DNA of 42,407 nucleotides from Myxococcales bacterium (lineage in GTDB: Bacteria; Myxococcota_A; Polyangia; Polyangiales; Polyangiaceae): contig JANXLV010000259.1 in assembly GCA_025355005.1 (NCBI GenBank), forward strand, positions 1 through 42,407, written 5' to 3'. The notes beneath the pieces were generated by a model, which did not search any database, was not told the DNA's origin, and saw only the letters and a program-made list of their open reading frames with translations. Positions 14,262 to 22,908 of the stretch are shown here, in pieces (the first letter of the stretch is position 1; each line of letters starts with the position of its first letter). The position numbers and the translations under genes were made by a program.

Positions 14262-16580
14262 ATGAAACGTCTGACCCAACTGACCGCGCTCTCACTGCTG
14301 GTGGGTGTTGCACTCATCCCGACGACCACGGTCGCGGGCTGCGGCTCATCGAGCTCCAATGACGGGTCCGTCAACGCCGGCGTCAGCGCCATCATCTTCA
14401 TCCAGCGCCAGCACACCGTGGTGGGCGCGAACGGTCAGGTCACGGTCGACGTCGCTGGCGGCAACGGACAGGTGCTCGACTACGATCGCTACGTTCCGGG
14501 CGGCAAGCTCAACTTCCTCTCGCCTCCGCGCTTCGACACCAAGCCCGTGAACCTCACTGCCGCGTTCCCCGACGCGGATTTCAACGGCGTGGACGTGTCG
14601 TTCGACGCGACGCAGGCCGTCTTCTCCATGAAGCGCGACGCGAACGACCACTACCACCTCTATACCGTGCAGCTCGCGGCGGCGGCGGATGGCTCGTACG
14701 AGATTCATCAGAAGACGCTCGGCGACTACGACGACATCAACCCGATCTACATCGCCGGTGCACGCATCGCGTTCACCACGAACCAGATGTACACGCAGAT
14801 GGGCACGCGCGCGGACGAGTACGAGCACGGTCGCGCCGTCACGCAGCTCGCAACCATCTCTGTCGCCGGTGGCGACGCGGATCGTCGCTTTGCCTCGCAG
14901 AACCTCTCGCACACGGTCGCGCCCTTCCTCCGCTCGGACGGCAAGGTCGGCTACTGCCGCTGGGAACACCTTGGTGGCGTCAATGACGTGAAGCTCTTCG
15001 CCGCGAACCCGGACGGCACGCAGATGGTCGCGGTCAGCGGCCAGCACGGCAAGTCGTTCAATTCGCTCTTCACTCCGAAGGAGCTGAAGCCGAACGTCAT
15101 GATCGGCATCGCGACGACGCGCAACCGCACCATCCACGCCGGCGCCATCGTCCAGATCGACGCACGCAACCAGAACGATCCGAACTGCCTCGACGATCTG
15201 GCGGACCACACGGGCCACGCGTGTCTCGACGAGGAGAACGTGAAGTTCGACGTCCTCTCGCCCGACGTCCCCACCGGCAACAGCGTCTCTCCGGTCGGCC
15301 GCTACCGCGAACCGAACCTGCTCCCCGACGGCCGCATCCTGGTCTCCTGGGCCGATGGCGCCGTGAACGACTCGAACGAGATCTCGGCCACGCCGCCGGA
15401 CTTCGGCGTCTACATCTTCGACCCGGCGACCAAGAAGAACCAGCTCGTCTACAACGACTCCACAGTCTGGGATCTCGGCGCGGTCCCCGTGGCCGTACGC
15501 AAGGAGCCGCCGGTCATCGGCGATCTCGTGAGCGCGCAGGCCGACAAGAGCCTCCCGGTTCGCATCGGCTCCGTCAACGTTCGGCAGACCAGCCTCACCG
15601 AGACCGTCACCGGCGCGCAGTTCGACGGTACGCCGCTCGCGATGGCGCTCAACGAGGCCGTGAAGGTCCGCATCATCGAGGGCTTCTCCAGCGAGGCCGC
15701 GAAGGGCGTGACCATGTTCGGTCTCACGATGGATGAAGGCGCCGCCGTTCTCGGCGAGGCCACCGTCTATCCCGACGGCAGCTGGCTCGCGAACGTGCCG
15801 CCGTACATCCCGATGCACATGCAGCCCATCGACAAGTGGGGCATGGCCATCCGCAACCAGCGCCTCTGGATCCAGGGCATGCCTGGCGAGGATCGTCGCT
15901 GCGTCGGCTGCCACGAGAGCCGCACGGGCGCCTCTCCGGCGCGCTCTGGCCCCACGCTCGCCGAGCAGGCGCAGGCGCAGAACTTCATCTCGCAGATCAA
16001 GGATCGCGCAGAGTATCCCTGGGCGAGCACCGCGAAGTACCCGGCGACCAATCCGGCGAACGTCATGCAGACGCTCCTCGATACGAAGTGCGGCAACTGC
16101 CACGACGGCGGCACCGGCGATCCCTTCGCCGGCAAGCAGTACACCGTCACGCAGACGGATCCCGCCACGGGCATGAGCACGATGTACTCGATCCCGTACC
16201 TGAACCTGAGCAGCACGGACATCACGGTCGTGTATGACCGGAAGCAAGCGACCTACCCGATGAGCTACGTCTCGCTGTTCTACCCCGCGGCGATGATGAT
16301 GGGCATGAACACCAAGGTTGTCGGCGAGCAGCCGAAGCTCTGGGCCGTTCCGAGCAGCTCGCGCACATCGGCGCTCATCTCGAAGCTCAACGTGAAGGCC
16401 GCGGACGGCACCATGGCATTCAAGGGCGCGATGCACCCCGAAGACAAGGGCGTCACGCTCACGAACGACGAGCGCCAGATGCTGATCCGGTCGATCGACC
16501 TCGGCGGTCAGTTCTACGCGCGACAGAACACGGGCTTCGTCCCATACGCGCAAGATCCCCTCACAACCGAGACCCACTGA
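14262..16580 (+). CDS. HzsA-like (hydrazine-synthase-alpha-like) c-type heme lipoprotein
   Basis: 772 aa. The signal peptide ends in lipobox VAGC (Cys27). Residues about 60-440 form beta-propeller-like repeats typical of TolB/HzsA middle domains, including NLLPDGRILVSWADG. Two canonical c-heme motifs follow: CVGCH (547-551), in the characteristic GEDRRCVGCHE context, and CGNCH (610-614). This order (propeller, then heme region with 'GCHE') is that of the HzsA-like family, best known from anammox hydrazine synthase but widespread in other bacteria with unknown substrates. A tether in the outer or inner membrane facing the periplasm is expected. The HEAT-repeat gene follows after 11 nt. No hydrazine synthase beta or gamma partner is visible, so real hydrazine synthesis is not implied. 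Confidence 0.8.
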   Translation: MKRLTQLTALSLLVGVALIPTTTVAGCGSSSSNDGSVNAGVSAIIFIQRQHTVVGANGQVTVDVAGGNGQVLDYDRYVPGGKLNFLSPPRFDTKPVNLTAAFPDADFNGVDVSFDATQAVFSMKRDANDHYHLYTVQLAAAADGSYEIHQKTLGDYDDINPIYIAGARIAFTTNQMYTQMGTRADEYEHGRAVTQLATISVAGGDADRRFASQNLSHTVAPFLRSDGKVGYCRWEHLGGVNDVKLFAANPDGTQMVAVSGQHGKSFNSLFTPKELKPNVMIGIATTRNRTIHAGAIVQIDARNQNDPNCLDDLADHTGHACLDEENVKFDVLSPDVPTGNSVSPVGRYREPNLLPDGRILVSWADGAVNDSNEISATPPDFGVYIFDPATKKNQLVYNDSTVWDLGAVPVAVRKEPPVIGDLVSAQADKSLPVRIGSVNVRQTSLTETVTGAQFDGTPLAMALNEAVKVRIIEGFSSEAAKGVTMFGLTMDEGAAVLGEATVYPDGSWLANVPPYIPMHMQPIDKWGMAIRNQRLWIQGMPGEDRRCVGCHESRTGASPARSGPTLAEQAQAQNFISQIKDRAEYPWASTAKYPATNPANVMQTLLDTKCGNCHDGGTGDPFAGKQYTVTQTDPATGMSTMYSIPYLNLSSTDITVVYDRKQATYPMSYVSLFYPAAMMMGMNTKVVGEQPKLWAVPSSSRTSALISKLNVKAADGTMAFKGAMHPEDKGVTLTNDERQMLIRSIDLGGQFYARQNTGFVPYAQDPLTTETH

Positions 16581-16591
16581 AGGAGGCCATC

Positions 16592-17506
16592 ATGAAGAAC
16601 CATATCAAGTTCGCAACGACCGCCCTCTTCGCAGCCACCCTCGCCGTGCTCGCCGGTAACGACGCGCACAGCGACGCAGGCACCAACGTCTCGGGGACAC
16701 AATCCATCTACGGCAACATCCCCAGCGACCAGGCGGAGTTCATCTCCACGCCCGATCGCATCAAGGCTGTCGTCGCGAGCGGCTCCATGAGCGCCATCTA
16801 CGAGACCCTCGAGCACGGTGAGCGCGTGGACTGCCTGGACTGCATCCCCGCTGTGAAGCCGCTGCTCTACAGCCAGGACCCGCAGACCCGTGAGATCGCC
16901 GCTTGGTGGCTCCGTCGTCGCATGTTCGGCGTCTTCGGTCCGGGGCAGCCGTACCAGGAGAACCTGCAGAAGCTCGCGTCGGATCCGGACCCCAACATCC
17001 GCGCATACGCGGCCGACGCCGTGGGCGAGTTCCTCTCGTCCGCGGGCTCGGACAACCTTGCCACCGCGGCCACGAAGGACACGGACGGCATGGTGCGCGC
17101 GGCGGCCGTGAAGGCGCTCGCTCGTATGAACGACGACGGCACCGGCACGGTCGGCAAGGCCATGGCGGACGGCGATCCGCGCGTTCGGCTCGCCGCGCTC
17201 GCTGCTGCGGGTCGCATCCACGGCTTCGCGGATGGCGAGAAGGTCGCGCCGCTCGTGACCGATCAGGATCCGATCATCCGTCGTCGCGCGGTAGAGGTGC
17301 TCGGCACGCTGCACGTGAAGACGTCGGTCCCGCAGCTCCGCGCGGCGGCCAAGTCGGACGCGGATCCCCAGGTGCGTGCATCGGCGTGCCACACGCTGGG
17401 CCGGCTCGGCGATGCGACCGCGAAGGCGGACCTCCAGGCGATCGCCGCCAGCGACGCGGACGGATTCGTGCGCGACATGGCGCAGATGGCTCTGCTTCGC
17501 CTGTAG
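16592..17506 (+). CDS. Secreted HEAT-repeat (PBS-lyase-like) protein
   Basis: 304 aa. An N-terminal signal peptide (TTALFAATLAVLAG) is followed by a ~60-residue leader containing CLDCIP. At least five HEAT-like alpha-alpha repeats fill the rest, for example PNIRAYAADAVGEFL, GMVRAAAVKALARM, PRVRLAALAAAGRI, PIIRRRAVEVLGTL and PQVRASACHTLGRL. HEAT arrays are protein-binding scaffolds. The ribosome-binding site AAGGAGG at 16580-16586, 5 nt before the ATG, is one of the strongest in the window. Placement between two heme lipoprotein genes suggests it docks those proteins or a maturation partner in the periplasm. No heme motif is present. Confidence 0.85.
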   Translation: MKNHIKFATTALFAATLAVLAGNDAHSDAGTNVSGTQSIYGNIPSDQAEFISTPDRIKAVVASGSMSAIYETLEHGERVDCLDCIPAVKPLLYSQDPQTREIAAWWLRRRMFGVFGPGQPYQENLQKLASDPDPNIRAYAADAVGEFLSSAGSDNLATAATKDTDGMVRAAAVKALARMNDDGTGTVGKAMADGDPRVRLAALAAAGRIHGFADGEKVAPLVTDQDPIIRRRAVEVLGTLHVKTSVPQLRAAAKSDADPQVRASACHTLGRLGDATAKADLQAIAASDADGFVRDMAQMALLRL

Positions 17507-17530
17507 CAGGTTCGCTATACTAGCCCTGCA

Positions 17531-20500
17531 ATGCGAACTCAGAACGAGAGCTCCCGCGTGAACACGCGCGGGAGCTGGGCGCTTTCGCTCGGCACAGTCG
17601 TGGTGGTGGCAAGCTTCGGGCTGCTCGCGCTGGCGCCAGCGTGCAGCACCACGCAGCCGCCGTCGTCCACGTACTTCGAGCGCACCATCTCTCCGGTCCT
17701 CACCACGTCGTGCGTGCGCACCAACACGGGCGCGGGCTGTCACGTCGCGAGCGACAAGGGCAACGCGCTCGGCAATCTGGACGTGTCGCTCTACTCGCAG
17801 CTCGAGAAGCGGCGCGACTTGCTCCTGAACTACGGGCCGTACGGTCAGCCCGCGTTCCTGGTGAAGAACGTAGCGCCGTTCTCCATCGACGTGCAGTCGT
17901 TCGACGGCACCAAGACCACCGTCGTCACGGACATCAAGCACGCGGGAGGCTCCATCCTCGACGCGACGGCAAGCGGCTATCAGGTGCTGCGTCGCTGGAT
18001 CGACAACGGCGCGTCCGAGAACAACACGGGCGTGTTGCCCCCCGCGTTCGACAAGCTTCCGTGCGTGACGTTGGTCCCCGTGGTCGCTGGCTTTGACCCC
18101 ACGAAGGATCCGCCGAACCCGGACTTCGCGCTCTTCCGCGACAAGGCGAACGGTCCCATGGTGGCCGCATGTGCCGCCGGCAACTGCCACGGCACGCAGG
18201 CAAACCAGCTGTATCTCACCTGCGGGAGCTCGCCCGACCAGGTCCGCTGGAACTACTTCGTCGCAGCCGACTACGTGGGCAAGAGCCCTGACCAGAGCGA
18301 GATCTTGCGTCGTCCGCTCGCGCCTTCACAGGGCGGCAGCTTCCACGAGGGCGGCATCGTCTATCCGAACTCGCAGGACTCCACGTATCAGGCCGTCAGC
18401 GCGTGGGCCGCGGCGCATGGCCCGCCGGACACCACCAAGCTCTCCAAGAATTTCCTCTTCTTCGCGAACCGCGTGCAGCCGGTGCTCGTGAAAAAGGGCT
18501 GCATGATGATCCAGTGCCACTCGGCGTCCATGTTCCACGACTACCGACTGCGTGGCGGCGCTGGCGGTGCGTTCTCGCTCTCGGCCACGCGCCGCAACTA
18601 CGATCTGTCGTTCGCGCAGCTGAATCCGGAGAGCCCCGACGCCGACGCGAGCCGCATCATCCGCAAGAACCTGTACCGGCCCGACGCGTGCGGCGTAGCG
18701 GGCTGCGAGACCGCGGTCGGCATCACGCATCGTGGCGGTCCGCTCCTCGAGGACTTCGGTCAGGAGCGCGCAACGCAGGCGGCGTGCGACAAGGTCATGC
18801 CGGCGTACGACTACGACAAGGGCGACCTCAACAAGATCCCCGCGTACTGCGTCCTCACGGAGTGGCTCAAGCGCGAGACCGCGGAATTGAAGCTCACCAC
18901 GCTTTCTGCGATCGCCTACGTCTCGCGTCCGCCCGCGCCTGCGTTGCGTGTGCAGGACTTCGACGTGTACACGCCTGGCGCGGATCTGCGCATCGCGCAG
19001 GCGACGATGATGGGCGGCACGGTCACGCTCGGCACCGATGCTTCTGTGACAGTGGGCTGCGGCCTTGCCACCGCGACGGCGGACATTCGTCGCCCCGCGG
19101 TCTCGTGGGATGGAACGAAGATCGCGTTCGCAGCGCGAAGCTCCGCCGCTGAGCCGCTCGCGATGTACGAGATGAAGTCCGACGGAACGGGCTGCGCGAA
19201 GCACGCCGGGATCAACGCGGGTCCCCCGTCCGTCAACGGGCTCCTCGTTCACAACTTCGATCCGGCCTACACGTCGAGCGGTGAGATCGTCTTTGCGTCC
19301 ACGCGCGGCAACCTCAAGACGGACCCGTACGACTACCACGGACCGCAGCGGACTCCGGCCGACCCCACGAAGCCCAACTCGAACATCTATGTCTTCCGCG
19401 CTGCTGCAAGTGGGAGCGGTCCGCAGGGCGTCAGCCAGCTCACGTATCTGCTCAACATGGAGCGCTATCCCAGCATCATGAGCGACGGTCGCGTGATCAT
19501 GACGACCGAGAAGCGAGAGCCTGGATTCTATCAGCTGGCGCTTCGCCGCGTGAACATCGACGGCGGCGACTATCACCCGCTCTATGCGCAGCGCGGGACC
19601 ATCGGCTACCAGCAGGCCACGCGCGTCGTGGAGCTGTCGGACAAGAACTTCGCGACCATCCTCAACGACAGTGGCGCCAAGGGCGAGGGCGGCGCGCTCG
19701 CGGTGTTCAACCGGTCCATCGGTGTGGACTTCACCAGCGCAAATCCGGGCGACTACACGATCGATCCGAGCGTGATCGATCCCGCTGCGCCCGCGTCGCC
19801 AGAGCCCGGGTTCTTCCTGCACTCTCTCAAGTTCCCGGATGCGACCGTGAGCGGCCACCCCGGCAAGCCAACGACCGGCCTGTACGCATCGCCGTCGCCG
19901 CTGCCGAATGGATACATCCTGGCGAGCTTCGGCGCCGGTTCGGACGCGGGCACGTTCGGTGGTGACTACGATCTCTACGTCGTGAACCCGTCCAACGGGC
20001 AGAAGACCAAGGTCATTGGCATTGCGGGCACCGCCGAGATGGAGGGCGTTGCGGTCTATCCGCGCACGCCGCGCGTCGAGTACCTCTCCGCACCGAACGA
20101 GCCGAACGGTGTCACCGTCATTCACCCGGAGCGCTCCGAGGCGGACGTCACGGTCCTGGATTTCCAGCTCTTCGGCTCGCTCGTGTTCCAGAACACACCC
20201 ACGGGCCGCATCATCGAGGACTTCACCTCCGTGGACGTGTTCGAGGAGCTACCGCCGCCCCTCACCATGGACACGTTCGACAAGGCCCCCGCGGGCAGCC
20301 TGGCAACCGACCCGTTCGGCAAGGTGTTCGTGTCGCGCCGCCTCATCGGAGCCGTGCCGCTCGCGAAGGACGGCTCCGCGCACTTCCAGATCCCGGGTGG
20401 CGTGCCGTTCGTGCTCCACGTGCCCGACACGGAGCTCTCCAAGCAGAACAACCTGCCGCGCTTCCAGCGCGAGGAGATGATGTTCGCGCCGGGCGAGTAC

Positions 20501-20707
20501 GTGCACCAGTCGTTCAAGCGCCAGTTCTTCGACGGCCTGTGCGCGAACTGTCACGCATCGATCTCCGGCCACGGTCTGGATACCGCGCTCAAGCCCGACA
20601 TGCTGTCGCAGGCCTCGTCCACGCTCGCCCGCGATCTCGCGCCCGTCCAGTTGAACCTGCCACCGAGCGCCCGCGGCAGCCTCGTCGGCCCACCGGCAAC
20701 GCCCTGA
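17531..20707 (+). CDS. Large HzsA-like multi-module heme lipoprotein
   Basis: 1058 aa. A hydrophobic leader ends at Cys38 (APAC, a weak lipobox). The N-terminal third has three cytochrome-like modules with widened Cys spacing: C61-x8-C70-H71, C214-x4-C219-H220 and C324-x4-C329-H330. C387-x4-C392 lacks the His. A central propeller-like region (about 480-880) has PAVSWDGTKIAFAAR, PSIMSDGRVIMTTE and SPLPNGYILASFG. A C-terminal canonical CANCH (1004-1008) sits in the FFDGLCANCHASISG context. The plan resembles the preceding HzsA-like gene with extra cytochrome modules added. It probably acts in periplasmic electron transfer or an oxidation reaction; substrate unknown. It starts 24 nt after the HEAT gene, and its stop abuts the stop of the opposite-strand gene. 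Confidence 0.75.
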   Translation: MRTQNESSRVNTRGSWALSLGTVVVVASFGLLALAPACSTTQPPSSTYFERTISPVLTTSCVRTNTGAGCHVASDKGNALGNLDVSLYSQLEKRRDLLLNYGPYGQPAFLVKNVAPFSIDVQSFDGTKTTVVTDIKHAGGSILDATASGYQVLRRWIDNGASENNTGVLPPAFDKLPCVTLVPVVAGFDPTKDPPNPDFALFRDKANGPMVAACAAGNCHGTQANQLYLTCGSSPDQVRWNYFVAADYVGKSPDQSEILRRPLAPSQGGSFHEGGIVYPNSQDSTYQAVSAWAAAHGPPDTTKLSKNFLFFANRVQPVLVKKGCMMIQCHSASMFHDYRLRGGAGGAFSLSATRRNYDLSFAQLNPESPDADASRIIRKNLYRPDACGVAGCETAVGITHRGGPLLEDFGQERATQAACDKVMPAYDYDKGDLNKIPAYCVLTEWLKRETAELKLTTLSAIAYVSRPPAPALRVQDFDVYTPGADLRIAQATMMGGTVTLGTDASVTVGCGLATATADIRRPAVSWDGTKIAFAARSSAAEPLAMYEMKSDGTGCAKHAGINAGPPSVNGLLVHNFDPAYTSSGEIVFASTRGNLKTDPYDYHGPQRTPADPTKPNSNIYVFRAAASGSGPQGVSQLTYLLNMERYPSIMSDGRVIMTTEKREPGFYQLALRRVNIDGGDYHPLYAQRGTIGYQQATRVVELSDKNFATILNDSGAKGEGGALAVFNRSIGVDFTSANPGDYTIDPSVIDPAAPASPEPGFFLHSLKFPDATVSGHPGKPTTGLYASPSPLPNGYILASFGAGSDAGTFGGDYDLYVVNPSNGQKTKVIGIAGTAEMEGVAVYPRTPRVEYLSAPNEPNGVTVIHPERSEADVTVLDFQLFGSLVFQNTPTGRIIEDFTSVDVFEELPPPLTMDTFDKAPAGSLATDPFGKVFVSRRLIGAVPLAKDGSAHFQIPGGVPFVLHVPDTELSKQNNLPRFQREEMMFAPGEYVHQSFKRQFFDGLCANCHASISGHGLDTALKPDMLSQASSTLARDLAPVQLNLPPSARGSLVGPPATP

Positions 20708-21802
20708 CTAGAACACCCCGCTTTTCCTTGCGACCATGTGCACGAGCACCACGAGCAGGAAGAGCGGGCCGAGGTAGAGGGTCGCGAACAGCGCGCCGCG
20801 CCCGAGCGCGCGCGGTAGATCGCCCTGGCAGGTGTCGTCGTTCGTGGCCAGCTTGAGCGCGCGAATGATGAGCAGGTAGGCGAGCGTGAAGAGCGCCGGG
20901 ATCACCAGCTCCACCAGGAGCCACGCCATCAGCACCGCTCCGCCCGCAAGCAAGATGGCGCCCACGATGAAGAGGCAGCCCTCGCCCGCGTCGCCGAGAC
21001 CGCTGAGGTCTCCGATGCCGCTCAGCCCATCGAACCATGAGCCGCCACCGCTGCTCTTCTTGTCCTTCTTCTTCTTGTCCTTCTTGTTTTTCCTGTTCGC
21101 TGCCTTCGTCTCGCTGTCCTGCGGTGCTGGCGCGCGTGAGGCGGCCTTCTTCTTCAGGAACCAGAGGGAGGGGCCGAACCGGTGATCGTCCGAGATGCGT
21201 CCGCCACGATGCAGGACGAACGCGAGCACTCCTGCCCATGCGAGCCACGACACCAGGAGGACGATCTCCGCTTCCACCCAGCGCGGGAGATGCATCGCGA
21301 ACGGCGCCGCCAGCGAGCTCCACACGAGGCACATGAGCAGCGTGAACGCCGTCAGCCTTCCCGAGACCGGCGGAAGCCGCAGCACCACTGTGCGCCGCGC
21401 CATCTGACGATAGGGGCCGGCGGCGTCGCGCGCCTCCTCGTCCGAGACCTCCCCGACCTCGCGCGGCTCCACGCGCAGGCCCGCGCGCTTGCGCGAGACC
21501 ACGAAGCCCGCGAAGCCGATGGAGATGAGCGCCGCGAGTCCGTAGACGAACCAGCTAGGCTCGCCGGACGCGCGCAGCTCCGCCTTCGCGAACGCGAATG
21601 ACCCGAGCCCCGTGGCCACGAGCACCGCGCCTGCGAAGCCCCACGGACGTCCGACCTGCGCGCGCTCCATTCCAGCGCAGCCCGCGCACGCGACGAGCCC
21701 GTCCACCAGCGACGGGAGACACGGGTCGCAGAAGGGACGGCCACAGCGACTGCAGTTCGCGAGCGATGCCACCTCCGGATGCGTATCGCACTGGCTGTCC
21801 AT
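20708..21802 (-). CDS. Zinc-finger (B-box-like) multispanning membrane protein
   Basis: 364 aa. The N-terminus has a paired-Cys zinc-binding segment (CDTHPEVASLANCSRCGRP then FCDPCLP and CAGC) of the B-box/zinc-ribbon type. Five to six hydrophobic segments follow, for example FAGAVLVATGLGSFAF, FVYGLAALISIGFAGFVV, LTAFTLLMCLVWSSLAAPF, IVLLVSWLAWAGVLAFV, IVGAILLAGGAVLMAWLLV and LFATLYLGPLFLLVVLVHM. A Lys-rich cytoplasmic loop (KNKKDKKKKDKK) sits between them. Zinc finger plus membrane domain proteins of this sort are frequent and uncharacterised in myxobacteria. It lies 23 nt downstream of proB on the same strand. Confidence 0.8.
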   Translation of the reverse strand: MDSQCDTHPEVASLANCSRCGRPFCDPCLPSLVDGLVACAGCAGMERAQVGRPWGFAGAVLVATGLGSFAFAKAELRASGEPSWFVYGLAALISIGFAGFVVSRKRAGLRVEPREVGEVSDEEARDAAGPYRQMARRTVVLRLPPVSGRLTAFTLLMCLVWSSLAAPFAMHLPRWVEAEIVLLVSWLAWAGVLAFVLHRGGRISDDHRFGPSLWFLKKKAASRAPAPQDSETKAANRKNKKDKKKKDKKSSGGGSWFDGLSGIGDLSGLGDAGEGCLFIVGAILLAGGAVLMAWLLVELVIPALFTLAYLLIIRALKLATNDDTCQGDLPRALGRGALFATLYLGPLFLLVVLVHMVARKSGVF

Positions 21803-21825
21803 CGGATGAGCCTACCCGGCTGGAC

Positions 21826-22908
21826 TCACGACGGCCACACAACGAGGTCGTCGCGGTGAATCAGGACGTCGTCCTTCTTGCCTGCCGCGCGCGCGGCGTC
21901 GACCACGTCGTGTCTGACCAGACCGCGCCCGAGCTCGTGACCGCTCGGGTCCAGGAGCCGCACGCAGTCGCCCGTGCGGAAGTCGCCGCGCACGCCGATG
22001 GCACCCACGGCGAGCAGGCTCTTGCCCTTGTCGCGCACGGCAACGACGGCCCCTGCGTCGAGCGTGATGTCACCGCGCGGCTTGAGCGTGAACGCGATCC
22101 AGTGCTTTTTTGCCGGGATCCGGTCGCGCGCGGGGAGAAACAGCGTGCCCACGTCCTCGCCGCGGAGGAGCCGCGGAAGTGTGTTCGCGTCGCGCGCGTC
22201 TGCGATCACGACGGAGGCTCCCGCGAGCGTCGCCCGGCGCGCGGCCTCGAGCTTGCTCTTCATGCCACCCGTGCCGACATCGCTCTTTTCCTTGCGGACC
22301 AGCGGCGCTGCCTGTGACTCGATGTCCGACACGACCGGCACGCGGGCGCCCTTCGCATCGAGCAGGCCGGGAATGTCGGAGAGGAGCACCAGCAGATCTG
22401 CATCGCAGAGCGGAACCACCAGAGACGACAGCGCGTCGTTGTCGCCGAACTTGATCTCCTCGACTGCCACGGAGTCGTTCTCGTTCAGCACAGGAACGGC
22501 GCCTGCGTCGAGGAGCGCGGAGAGCGCAGCACGGGCGTTGTTGGCGCGGTGCCTGTCCGCGAGATCCTCGTGGGTGAGCAGCACCTGCGCCACCGCGAGC
22601 CCGACCGGCGTGAACGCGGCCTCGTATGCCTGCATGAGCAAGCTCTGTCCGACGGCAGCAGCCGCCTGGAGGCGCGCCATCTCCTTCGGACGCGCGCGCA
22701 TGCCGAGCCGCGTAACGCCGAGCGCGATGGCGCCACTGGAAACGATGACGACACCGCGGCCCTCCGCGTGCGAGCTCTTCACGAACGCTGCGAGCCGGTC
22801 GTAGACGGCCTTGTCCGACGCCAGCGTCCGGGAGCCAATCTTCACGACGACGCGGCGCGCGCGCGAGACGGCGAGCCTGCCCGCCTGGCCTTCGGACGTG
22901 TGTATCAT
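21826..22908 (-). CDS. proB: Glutamate 5-kinase
   Basis: 360 aa. It phosphorylates L-glutamate to gamma-glutamyl phosphate, the first step of proline synthesis. The amino-acid-kinase domain (about 15-260) shows VVKIGSRTL, VSSGAIALG, LNENDSV, FGDNDALSSLV and DVGTGGMKSKLEAA. The C-terminal ~80 residues (ITLDAGAVVAVRDKGKSLLAVGAIGVRGDFRTGD) form the PUA domain found in full-length ProB. The frame continues upstream into the neighbouring gene, but ATG 22908, overlapping the previous stop as ATGA, is the natural start. No proA is in the window. Confidence 0.95.
   Translation of the reverse strand: MIHTSEGQAGRLAVSRARRVVVKIGSRTLASDKAVYDRLAAFVKSSHAEGRGVVIVSSGAIALGVTRLGMRARPKEMARLQAAAAVGQSLLMQAYEAAFTPVGLAVAQVLLTHEDLADRHRANNARAALSALLDAGAVPVLNENDSVAVEEIKFGDNDALSSLVVPLCDADLLVLLSDIPGLLDAKGARVPVVSDIESQAAPLVRKEKSDVGTGGMKSKLEAARRATLAGASVVIADARDANTLPRLLRGEDVGTLFLPARDRIPAKKHWIAFTLKPRGDITLDAGAVVAVRDKGKSLLAVGAIGVRGDFRTGDCVRLLDPSGHELGRGLVRHDVVDAARAAGKKDDVLIHRDDLVVWPS

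Noticed and set aside
14346..16577. 743-codon open frame on the minus strand
   Set aside because: Antisense shadow of the HzsA-like gene: Arg/Val/Asp/Ala-rich composition without domains. The plus-strand frame has a signal peptide, heme motifs and a good ribosome-binding site downstream.
14262..16580. True hydrazine synthase
   Set aside because: Only an alpha-like chain is present, with no beta/gamma genes or anammox context; the name is used for family resemblance only.
17516..17521. TATACT as a promoter for the second HzsA-like gene
   Set aside because: Good -10 match, but no -35-like sequence at 16-18 nt, and the gene is only 24 nt after its operon neighbour.
18326..20125. 599-codon minus-strand frame inside the second HzsA-like gene
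   Set aside because: Antisense frame of a high-GC gene; no domain, no ribosome-binding site.
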